Shown here: positions 44,951-52,385 of the stretch, piece after piece
Layout of the letters: every line of letters starts with the position of its first letter
How positions within the stretch are numbered: position 1 is the stretch's first letter
DNA from: DAIOXA01 sp050949165
Lineage (GTDB): Bacteria > Bacillota > Proteinivoracia > UBA4975
Length of the DNA: 52,385 nucleotides
NCBI GenBank assembly: GCA_050949165.1
Contig: JBMNFF010000022.1
Location: forward strand, 1 to 52,385
Direction of reading: 5' to 3'
Notes under the pieces: model-generated
Database searches by the model: none
What the model was told of the DNA's origin: nothing
What the model saw: the letters and a program-made list of their open reading frames with translations, nothing else
Translations under genes and position numbers: made by a program

Positions 44951-47900
44951 AGCGCAGCAGGGTCAGGAGCAGCTCCTGAATATCTGCATTGACCGCCGAC
45001 TGGCCGCCCAGGATGACGACCGCCGAGTAATCGGCTTCTGCCAGGTAAGCGGCGATTGCCGGGGGAACGGTGTCGCCCACCAGGAGGAGTCCGCTGCCCC
45101 GCTTGGCGGCCAGCACGGCGCCGGTGATGGCGTCGGCAAAGGAATTGCCGCTGGCAATAAAGACTTCCTCGCCGGCCAGGCCGAAGTATTCGGCCAGCGC
45201 CGCCGACGTCGCATAGCGGTTGGCTCCGGCAATCCTGGTCGCTCCGGGCAACTGAGCCATCAGGTCATCGCCGATTACGGCGGTGCCGCCGATGACCAGG
45301 GTCCTGGCAACGCCCAGTTCGCTCAGGGCCGTCAAAACCACTGCCGAATCCTGACCCACCGGGAGGACGGGCATACCTGCCAGGGCCGCATAGGGCGCAA
45401 CGCTCAGCGCGTCGGGGAAGTCGTGGCCTGAGACCACGGCTGCGGAGCCGACGCCCTCAGGTGCGAACTTGCGGGCAATGGCAAGGGCTGTGGCATAGCG
45501 ATTGGCGCCGCCAATGCGCTCCACCTGTACGCCCGAGGCCTGCAATTCTTCGGCGACGGCATCGGCAATGACCTTTTCGCCACCCAGAATGATGACCTTG
45601 GTGGCGCCCAGGCGGGCAATTTCTCCCTTGGTCAAGGGGTGCAGGCTCTGGCTGCCCGTCAGGAGAATGGGGGCATCCAGCTTGTGGGCCAAGGGCACTC
45701 CGGCCAGGGCGTCGGCAAAATCGTCTGCCCGGGCCAGGACCACCACATCGGCCTGCTGCCAGCCGGCCTGGCTGATGGCCACCGCTGTGTGGAATCTGGT
45801 GCTGCCGCTGATCCTGGTAATCTCCGGATCCTCAGCCGGCGGCGGCGGAGGCGGAGGAGAAGGCGGCGCGGCGGTGGACAGCTTGCCGGGAGCAGTTGCC
45901 GCTGCCCGGTTGCCTGCCGCATCCACCAGTTCTATCTCCACCACGGCGTCCTTGAAGTAGGCCTTGTCGGGCACGACCCAGGTCCCCTTGTAGAACCCGG
46001 GGGACTCTTCCGTCATGTTGGTGCGATGGCTGCTGACAGGAATCATCCCGGGGAGGGCGACGGTGAAGCTGGCGGTTCCGCCCACTGTGTCGCTGAAGAA
46101 GGATACTTCCACCTCTTGACCTGCCTTTACGCGCAGGTCGGCAGAGGGCTCGATATCCGTAATCAGCGGCGGGGCGGTGTCCAGATGCACCGTGACTGAA
46201 TCGGCGCCGGTATTGCCGGCCAGGTCCAGAGCTTCCACGACGATGGTGTTTTCGCCTTCATCCAGCATGACCTTGGTGCTGAAGCTGCCATCGGGCGCAA
46301 ACTCGATGGGACTTCCGTTGACCAGGATCTTTGCCAGGTATTGGTCGAAGGCATGGCCGCTGACGGTTACCACCTGTTTGTTGGTGATAAACCCGTCTTC
46401 CGGCGCCTCCACCGCTACTTCGGGAACAACTCTGTCCAGGACCACCGTTACCGGTTGCGAGGGATCGGTCACGCCGGTGGCAATTTCCGCCGTGGCGGTG
46501 ATGACATTTTCCCCATCCTCCAGGGTGACCACGGCCTCGAACAGGCCATTCTCTGCCTGGGTCTGGGCGGCTTCTTCGCCGTTGACGTAAATTGTCACCA
46601 GGGAGTCCATGTCGACCCGGCCCGCCACCGCAATCTCCGGCACATTGGTATGGGCGCCGTCGGCGGGGCTGGTCAGGACGGGCTCCGACAGCTCATATTG
46701 CACGTGGGCGCGGACCATGGCGTTTCCATAATCCGGAGTGACGGGAGCAAATTCTCCGCCAAACCACTCGTAGGTGCGCCCGGCCGAGCTGCTCTCATCA
46801 AAGCCCAAACCGGCGCAGTCGGGGTAATTGCCAATCTGGACACTGATGATGTAGAAATCCCTGTTGGTGGAGAAGCCAAAGCTGGACAGATCGATGAAGG
46901 TCCATGCGCCCCGGGTCCCTTCGACGATGAAGGGCTCGATTACCATGGCGCCGGGACTGCCATCGGGCAGGCTGTCAAAGACGGCTACGGCCACCTTGTT
47001 GTCTCCGGGAGACGGCCAGTCATTGCCCCAGGTGTAAACGCTGGCGCCAATAATCTGGGCCATGCCATTGGGGGTAAACCGCACGCCCCAGCCGTTGTTG
47101 CCGTCGTAGAATGCCCGGGCGTTCTCCGCCACCCCGTCATCATAGGCGATTTCATCCTCGTAGCCGATAAACGGCTTGAGGGCTGCCTGGATTTCCGTGG
47201 TCTTGCCGCCTTCAACGGTGATAGCCATTTCCGCGCCGTGGTAGCCCTGGGCGGAAAGCTTCAGGGTGTAATCCCCTTCCAGGACATCGCCGATCTGGAA
47301 GTTGCCCTGCAGGTCTGTGTAGGCCCAGGGAATCCGGGCATCCTCTGCCAGGACGACGATGGCGCCGGCAATGGGTTCGCCGGTGCGGCTGCAGGTCACG
47401 GTGCCGGAGACGGCGCCCCGGGGAATTGCTTCCATGAGGGGGTTGATTTCCAACACTTGCCCCTCTTCCAGGGTAAAGGGAATTTCCTGAATGTGGTAGC
47501 CATAGGCTTCCACGCGGATAGTCCAGGTTCCGTCACCGGGGGTAGCCGGGTGAACCATGTGGAATACTCCAGTGGCGGGATCGGTGCGCACGCTGCGCCC
47601 GGATTCCACCACCGTTACCACAGCATCCACGGGGAGGCCCATGCTGGCGCTTTGGGGCCGCTCTTCATCGCTGCGGTACCAGGTGTACTCGGAAGGATCG
47701 CGGCGCAAGGGGCGGGTAATCGCCGGTCGCACCGTGGCTTCCTTCTTCTGGCCTGTGCCGGGGGCGGGCGCCGCCGGTGGGGCTACGTCCGGGCTTTCCT
47801 CCAGGCCGAGAACGGTCACATCGTCGATGTACCAACCGAGCCTGTTGATAGAGCCATCGGAAGTCTGGACGAAGCGAATTGAGACGGTTCCGCCAGCGTA

Positions 47901-50900
47901 AGCGTCCAGGGGAACCAGGGCATAGCTCCAGTCTTCTTTGACGCCGGTGAAGCTGGCTGCTTCCTCCCACGTCTCTCCGCCGTCGCCGGACACTTGAACC
48001 AGGCCGAAGTCCCAGTTCTGCTCAAGGTTATGCCAGTGGGCGAATTCCAGAATGGCGGAGCTGCATCCGCTCAGGTCCACCGGAGGAGTTTCCAGCCAGC
48101 ACTCGGCGTTGCTGGAGTAAGTCCCCGCCAAATTGGTGGCCCAGACATTGCTGCCGGAATGGGCAGACTCGGGACCGCTGGTGGGAACGCCCCATTCCCA
48201 GGTGTTGCCGGCTCCGCCGGATACAAATCCGCCGTCGTCGGCTTCAAAGTCCGCGTACAGGGCTAAGGTTATGGCCGGGGCTACCGCCGAAGCTTCAGCG
48301 GAGAATTCGCTTTCATTGCCAGAATAATCCACGGCGGTTACCACGTAGAAATACTCTTTGCCTGCTTCCAGCAGCACGTCTCTGTAGGCAGGGTCGGAGC
48401 ACTGGGCAATCTTTACATGCCCTTCCCCTGCAGTTTCCGACCGGTAAACGGCATAGCCGCTTACATCCATGTCGGGCACTGCCTGCCAGGTCAGGTTGAT
48501 GCCCGCTATCCCCGCGCTAGCCTCCAGGCCGACGGGAGTTGCGGGAGCTTCGGTATCCTCCCCGACGTAGTCGATGTAGTCGATGTACCAGCCGGGGTAG
48601 TTGACCGAAACGTCGGACATGAAGGCAAAGAGCACATAGACCTGGTTTTCCGTCCCGGCATAACTGTTGAGGTCGATCATCAGGTTCTGCCACTCCTGGG
48701 ACCGGCTGGAGAATTCGCCGATCTCCTCCCAGGTCTCGCCATAATCCGCCGTTACCGCAACCACTCCGAAATCGTAGTTGGCTTCGATGTCATACCAGTG
48801 TTTGACCCGGAAAGAGGCCTCGCTGGCGTTGCGCAAATCCAGAGGCGGAGACAGAAGCCAGCTGTCGGAGTAATTGGAATAGTTGCCGTGGAGATTGGTG
48901 GCAAACAGGCGAGTGCCGAACTGGGGTTGCGGCCCGACACTGGGCTCTCCCCATTGCCAGTCGCCGTCCCAATACCAGCCCACGGGATATTCCTCAAAGT
49001 CAATGGCCACGCCCGGCTGGAGACCGAAGACGACTTCGGTGTAATACTCGGGAGTCTCCTGGGAATGGCTGCCCCAATCCCGGGCCACGATCTTGTACGT
49101 GAAGCCGGGTTCCTGGACAAACATCCAGGGGACGTAGGCGATGTACTCGCCGGACTTGTGATTGCCTGAGCTGCGCTCCATGGGGATGACGATCCAGTAC
49201 TCCGCACCTTCCAGCTTTACAAACAGGTCTGCACCGATGACCGCCACATCATCGCTGATGGTGGCGGTGATGGGAACATCGTATTCCACGAAAGCCAGGT
49301 CCACCGGAGTATGCTGGATTACAGGGGGCTCGGTATCTTTGCCGTCGGCCAGAACCTGCCCGTGGATTGTGCCAAACCCGCCCACCACCGCGGTGACGGC
49401 GTCAAAGGCGTTGACCAGACCTTCGCCGTATCCGTAGTTGGGGCTGACGGGATATTGGGAATCTGTCAGGGGCATGGCGGTTTCGGCCAGGATTTCCTCA
49501 ATTTCATCCACGGTGAGGCCGGCGTTGGCCTGCAACAGCAGGGCCACTGTCCCTGTGACATGAGGGGCCGCCATGGATGTGCCGCTCCAGGATGCGCTAT
49601 AGCCTCCGATTACCGAAGAGCGGATAGCCACGCCGGGAGCGGAGAGGTCCGGTTTCAGGTCGTCGTCATAGGGTCCGGGACCCTGATTGGAGAAATTGGC
49701 CCGCAGGTTCTGGTTGTCGGTGGCCGCCACGGCAATGCTTTCCGGATAGTTTCCGGGGTTGCTGACCGAGCCGGGCACAGAGCCGGTGTTGGTGTTGCCG
49801 GCGGAAAAGACCGGCACGATTTTGGCCTCGCGCCATGCCTGAACCATGGGGCGATACCACTCATCGAGGCCGGGGCCGCCGCCCCAGGAGTTGTTGATTA
49901 CATCCGGGGCCATGGCGGGATTGGGTTCGCCATCGGCATCGGTGGGAGCCAGCAAGTATTGGCCGGCTGCTAACAGCCAGTGGTCATAGCCGCCTTCTTC
50001 TATGAAAGCCCTGGCGGTGATCCACTTGGCGCCGGGGGCAACCCCGATCAGGTTATTGGTCTCGGAATGGCCGCCGAGGATGGTGCCCATGACATGGGTG
50101 CCGTGGCAGTAGTTGATGTCATTGATGTCGTACGGCATGGGCCGGCCTTCGACGGCGTCAAACCAGTTGTAAATGGGATCATGGTTGCCCTGGGGATCAT
50201 ATCCCCGCCACTTTTGCTGCAGCGCTTCGTGCTCCAGATGGGTGCCGGTGTCGATCATTCCCACCACCACGCCGGTCCCGTCCAGGCCATAGGCGTCCCA
50301 GACGGCATATGCCTCGATATACTCCAGGTTCCACTGCCGGCCGGGGCCATCCTGCTGCACGGTATTGTCCATCACCTGGGGCCATTCCATCTCCACCCAG
50401 CGGGAGGGCAGAATTACATCGACATCGGGCCGCTTGGCCAACTCCTCGACCACCGATTCCTTGACACAGGCGTGGATGAGGTTGACGATGTAGTACCCAT
50501 TGACCTCCTGGACATTGCCCCGAGACTGCTCGGCGGCCAGGAAATCCAGCAGGGGACCCTGGGTGCGGGCTGCGGTTTCCCGCAGGGCGTTTACAACGGC
50601 ATAGCGGGCAGCCATCTTTCTGTTATATGCCGTAGTCTGCCGGGGCAGTTTCTCCAGGGCTGCATCTGCAGCTTGCTTGGGATCTGCCTGTTCCCTGAGT
50701 TTAATGAGGACATGCACGAATTCTTCTGATTCAAAAGCAGTCAATACATCAGCATGGATCTTTGCCTCTGCGATTGCTGGCTGTTCCAGACTTTCATGAC
50801 CCCGGGCAGTGCTTACGGGCTCTGCTCCTGCCAGGCCGGAAGGAATTGCCAGGCTGAAAATCAGGAGCAGAACGCAAGCAACCCGGAACAACTTCGAATT

Positions 50901-50906
50901 ACCCAA
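44949..50906 (-). CDS. Giant subtilisin-like (S8) protease with C-terminal CWB2 anchor
   Basis: The product has 1985 residues from the TTG at 50906, chosen because AGGAGGG lies 6 bases upstream. It has a signal peptide (about 1-28), a propeptide (about 50-180) and an S8 domain (about 195-500). The triad is Asp219 (GMIDTGTH), His268 (CHGTHVMGT) and Ser444 (SGTSMAAPHVTG), with the oxyanion Asn in INNSWGGG. Two MAM-like/jelly-roll blocks follow (about 610-770 and 870-1030; WLLSPPLDL and WYIDDVTV), with an FN3 domain between them, then two carboxypeptidase-regulatory-like domains, a long beta domain, Ig-like domains, a PPPPPPP linker and three CWB2 repeats (about 1690-1985). It could mature surface proteins or digest exogenous protein while held at the wall. 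It is intact over nearly 6 kb. CWB2 is at the C-terminus here, opposite to the other five proteins. Confidence 0.93.
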   Translation of the reverse strand: MGNSKLFRVACVLLLIFSLAIPSGLAGAEPVSTARGHESLEQPAIAEAKIHADVLTAFESEEFVHVLIKLREQADPKQAADAALEKLPRQTTAYNRKMAARYAVVNALRETAARTQGPLLDFLAAEQSRGNVQEVNGYYIVNLIHACVKESVVEELAKRPDVDVILPSRWVEMEWPQVMDNTVQQDGPGRQWNLEYIEAYAVWDAYGLDGTGVVVGMIDTGTHLEHEALQQKWRGYDPQGNHDPIYNWFDAVEGRPMPYDINDINYCHGTHVMGTILGGHSETNNLIGVAPGAKWITARAFIEEGGYDHWLLAAGQYLLAPTDADGEPNPAMAPDVINNSWGGGPGLDEWYRPMVQAWREAKIVPVFSAGNTNTGSVPGSVSNPGNYPESIAVAATDNQNLRANFSNQGPGPYDDDLKPDLSAPGVAIRSSVIGGYSASWSGTSMAAPHVTGTVALLLQANAGLTVDEIEEILAETAMPLTDSQYPVSPNYGYGEGLVNAFDAVTAVVGGFGTIHGQVLADGKDTEPPVIQHTPVDLAFVEYDVPITATISDDVAVIGADLFVKLEGAEYWIVIPMERSSGNHKSGEYIAYVPWMFVQEPGFTYKIVARDWGSHSQETPEYYTEVVFGLQPGVAIDFEEYPVGWYWDGDWQWGEPSVGPQPQFGTRLFATNLHGNYSNYSDSWLLSPPLDLRNASEASFRVKHWYDIEANYDFGVVAVTADYGETWEEIGEFSSRSQEWQNLMIDLNSYAGTENQVYVLFAFMSDVSVNYPGWYIDYIDYVGEDTEAPATPVGLEASAGIAGINLTWQAVPDMDVSGYAVYRSETAGEGHVKIAQCSDPAYRDVLLEAGKEYFYVVTAVDYSGNESEFSAEASAVAPAITLALYADFEADDGGFVSGGAGNTWEWGVPTSGPESAHSGSNVWATNLAGTYSSNAECWLETPPVDLSGCSSAILEFAHWHNLEQNWDFGLVQVSGDGGETWEEAASFTGVKEDWSYALVPLDAYAGGTVSIRFVQTSDGSINRLGWYIDDVTVLGLEESPDVAPPAAPAPGTGQKKEATVRPAITRPLRRDPSEYTWYRSDEERPQSASMGLPVDAVVTVVESGRSVRTDPATGVFHMVHPATPGDGTWTIRVEAYGYHIQEIPFTLEEGQVLEINPLMEAIPRGAVSGTVTCSRTGEPIAGAIVVLAEDARIPWAYTDLQGNFQIGDVLEGDYTLKLSAQGYHGAEMAITVEGGKTTEIQAALKPFIGYEDEIAYDDGVAENARAFYDGNNGWGVRFTPNGMAQIIGASVYTWGNDWPSPGDNKVAVAVFDSLPDGSPGAMVIEPFIVEGTRGAWTFIDLSSFGFSTNRDFYIISVQIGNYPDCAGLGFDESSSAGRTYEWFGGEFAPVTPDYGNAMVRAHVQYELSEPVLTSPADGAHTNVPEIAVAGRVDMDSLVTIYVNGEEAAQTQAENGLFEAVVTLEDGENVITATAEIATGVTDPSQPVTVVLDRVVPEVAVEAPEDGFITNKQVVTVSGHAFDQYLAKILVNGSPIEFAPDGSFSTKVMLDEGENTIVVEALDLAGNTGADSVTVHLDTAPPLITDIEPSADLRVKAGQEVEVSFFSDTVGGTASFTVALPGMIPVSSHRTNMTEESPGFYKGTWVVPDKAYFKDAVVEIELVDAAGNRAAATAPGKLSTAAPPSPPPPPPPAEDPEITRISGSTRFHTAVAISQAGWQQADVVVLARADDFADALAGVPLAHKLDAPILLTGSQSLHPLTKGEIARLGATKVIILGGEKVIADAVAEELQASGVQVERIGGANRYATALAIARKFAPEGVGSAAVVSGHDFPDALSVAPYAALAGMPVLPVGQDSAVVLTALSELGVARTLVIGGTAVIGDDLMAQLPGATRIAGANRYATSAALAEYFGLAGEEVFIASGNSFADAITGAVLAAKRGSGLLLVGDTVPPAIAAYLAEADYSAVVILGGQSAVNADIQELLLTLLR

Positions 50907-51102
50907 CTTTTTCCCTCCTATCAAAGATATTCGCAACCTTTGGGTATGGCCTCCTCCATATTTCCCCTCCCTTCAAGGTGCTGGGGCCCTGCGGGTTGTC
51001 CACAGGCCTGACTATAAGCAAGCAGGGACAGCCCGCTCCAACCCTGCACTCAATGTATATGCCGGGAAATATCACTCATTACTAAAACTTAAAATTTTGG
51101 TC

Positions 51103-51136
51103 AAAAAAACGCCTGCCGGTACAATACCGACAGGCG
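51103..51136 (-). terminator. Second terminator upstream of the protease gene
   Basis: An 11-bp stem CGCCTGTCGGT / ACCGGCAGGCG (one G-U pair) with a 5-nt loop, then TTTTTTTG on the minus strand. Confidence 0.85.
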
Positions 51137-51204
51137 GTAGCTTCTCGCCTCGTGCAGGGGAAGCGGGCAAGATGGCTTAAGGAAATGCCGGGACTTTTCC
51201 CGGC

Positions 51205-51232
51205 CGAAAAAGAAAAAAGGGCTTTCGCCCTT
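51205..51232 (-). terminator. Terminator after the LCP-family gene
   Basis: Stem AAGGGC/GCCCTT with a GAAA loop, followed by TTTTCTTTTT on the minus strand, 30 nt past the stop. Confidence 0.9.
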
Positions 51233-51261
51233 GATAAGAAAAAGTTATTGCAGTCCCCTGG

Positions 51262-52385
51262 TCAGGGATTGGCGGGGTCGCTGCTGCCCCAGTCCAGTCC
51301 AGTCTGATCCCCAGGGGCGCCTGGGTCTTCGGGATCGTCGTCCCCAGAGCCGGGATCCTCATCGCCGGGATCCTCGTCACCGGGCTCTGACGGCTCGGGA
51401 TCCTCGCCTTCCGGCGGGTCCTCGCCGGGCTCTTGTCCGGGGGGTGAGCCCGGTTCTTCGGGAAGGGGCTCTGTGGGATCAAAGGGAGCGTCGGGATTGG
51501 GCATGTCGCTGGGGTTGGGCTCGCTGCTGGGGTCCGCCGGCTCCTCCAGGGGGGGCAAGAGCACATCGGCGGGAGCGGGGTTGATGACGATGCCCCAGAT
51601 TTCCCGAACCAGCTGGGCCTGGGCCTTGTGGTCCACCAGGTAATAGACATTGGCCTCGCGGCGGCCGGGGATTCCACCCACTGCATAACTGCCCTTGAGG
51701 ACGTGGGTGTCGATATCTGAGGTGTTGACCTTCTGGGTGCCGAACAATGCCAGGGCCATGATCTGCTCCAGGGACAGGTTGGTATTGACATTCTTGCGCA
51801 CACTGGCCAGGACCTGGGGTGCGTTTACCAGTTTGTTGGCCTTCTTGAACTGGTCGAAGACCTGGAGCATGACCTCTTGCTGTTTTTTGGCCCGCTGGTA
51901 ATCGCCGCCGGAAGCCTCCCGGCTGCGGACATAGTCCAGGAACCGCCTGCCGCTGAACCACTGGTAACCCGGCTCGGCAATGACCCGGCCATACTTATGA
52001 TAGGTGCGCTCGGGGACGTCCAGGTAGACCCCGCCCATGATGTCGACAATCTCGATAACCGCGTCCATGTTTACGGTGACATAATAGTGAATCTTTACTC
52101 CGCCCAGGGCGATGCTGATGGTCTCCAGCTGGGATTTCAGGCCGGCTTCCACAGGGTCATCGGTCCCGGGCGCCCCGTTGCGGAAACCCCACCAATTGGC
52201 GGAGTTGATCTTGTCTTTCCAGCCCTTGTAATTGTAGATGGGGACGTAGGCGTCCCTGGGGATGCTGACGACGTCTATTTCGCCGGTCTCGATGTTGATG
52301 GCGGCGACCATGATGGTGTCCACCAAACCTGTATAGCCTTCTACCCGCGTTTCGCTGCGCTTCTCATCGCTGTCAAAACCCAGGA
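51262..52385 (-). CDS. LytR-CpsA-Psr (LCP) family glycopolymer transferase, 5' end missing
   Basis: The frame is open to the right edge (first visible residues LGFDSDEKR, then VDTIMVAA), so the N-terminal membrane anchor lies outside. The LCP domain shows DTIMVA, SIPRDAYVPIY, the segment KINSAN and RSREASGGDYQRAKKQQEVM, with the conserved Arg/Asp residues that bind the polyprenyl-pyrophosphate substrate. After about residue 250 comes a tail of about 110 residues rich in Pro, Glu, Asp and Gly, unusual in length and possibly a wall-spanning linker. LCP enzymes move undecaprenyl-linked wall polymers onto peptidoglycan, so this is a good candidate to attach the polymer made by the 10727-22520 operon. 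Confidence 0.92.
   Translation of the reverse strand, partial: LGFDSDEKRSETRVEGYTGLVDTIMVAAINIETGEIDVVSIPRDAYVPIYNYKGWKDKINSANWWGFRNGAPGTDDPVEAGLKSQLETISIALGGVKIHYYVTVNMDAVIEIVDIMGGVYLDVPERTYHKYGRVIAEPGYQWFSGRRFLDYVRSREASGGDYQRAKKQQEVMLQVFDQFKKANKLVNAPQVLASVRKNVNTNLSLEQIMALALFGTQKVNTSDIDTHVLKGSYAVGGIPGRREANVYYLVDHKAQAQLVREIWGIVINPAPADVLLPPLEEPADPSSEPNPSDMPNPDAPFDPTEPLPEEPGSPPGQEPGEDPPEGEDPEPSEPGDEDPGDEDPGSGDDDPEDPGAPGDQTGLDWGSSDPANP

Larger units (their letters stand above)
50907..51261 (-). other. Intergenic region between the LCP and protease genes with two terminators
   Basis: No gene is supported in these 355 nt. Two strong terminators (51205-51232 and 51103-51136) flank a 68-nt segment with an imperfect hairpin around GCTTC/GAAGC. 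A possible protease promoter begins with TTGACC inside the U-tract of the second terminator, but no good -10 box is seen 16-18 nt further on. Confidence 0.5.

Overview
The window looks like chromosomal DNA of a Gram-positive-type (Firmicutes/Clostridia-like) bacterium of moderately high GC. The evidence is strong AGGAGG ribosome sites, frequent GTG/TTG starts, six proteins with cell-wall-binding repeats of the CWB2 family, an LPxTG protein with its sortase, a LytR-CpsA-Psr (LCP) enzyme, and MurJ, TagO, QueT and FmdB homologues. The genus cannot be fixed from sequence alone; an anaerobic, possibly thermophilic clostridial lineage is a guess. All genes but one (the QueT homologue) lie on the minus strand, so genes are described from high to low coordinates.

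Layout. 1-8735: a giant CWB2 surface protein whose C-terminal part is a tandem array of a 525-bp (175-codon) unit. There are 12 full copies plus a partial one, the array runs off the left edge, and the frame is broken by one extra base at about 6640. 9262-10572: pgi. 10727-22520: a colinear run of ten genes for an undecaprenyl-linked polysaccharide (TagO/WecA-type initiator, galU, ugd, GT2, Wzy/ligase-like membrane protein, GT4, LmbE-type deacetylase, GNAT-like enzyme, MurJ flippase, GT4). 22650-24044: phosphoglucomutase/phosphomannomutase. 24124-24844: a Doc-type toxin behind an unrecognised probable antitoxin. 24929-37050: surface/secreted proteins, namely a CWB2-GH18 hydrolase, two paralogous CWB2 plus beta-sandwich proteins (both frameshifted), a leucine-rich-repeat protein and a beta-helix protein. 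37195-40613: an RluA-family pseudouridine synthase with a small overlapping gene, a sortase and its likely LPxTG substrate. 40771-50906: a CWB2/beta-helix protein, FmdB zinc ribbon, QueT transporter (plus strand) and a 1985-residue subtilisin-like protease with C-terminal CWB2 repeats. 51262-52385: an LCP enzyme cut by the right edge.

How it fits together (inference). Pgi, the phosphoglucomutase, GalU and Ugd would supply UDP-glucose and UDP-glucuronate. The TagO-type enzyme, the glycosyltransferases, the Wzy-like protein and MurJ would build and flip a cell-wall polysaccharide, and the LCP enzyme could ligate it to peptidoglycan. In Clostridioides difficile, CWB2 proteins bind such a secondary polymer (PSII), and its genes sit beside the S-layer/CWP genes. 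The window therefore reads as one cell-surface locus: the polymer, its likely ligase, and many of the proteins that dock on it.

Most unusual points: the perfect 525-bp array with a methionine-free open frame; three separate +1 frameshifts, all in CWB2 genes; structured leaders in front of surface-protein genes; and promoters whose -35 box overlaps or abuts the preceding gene's terminator.
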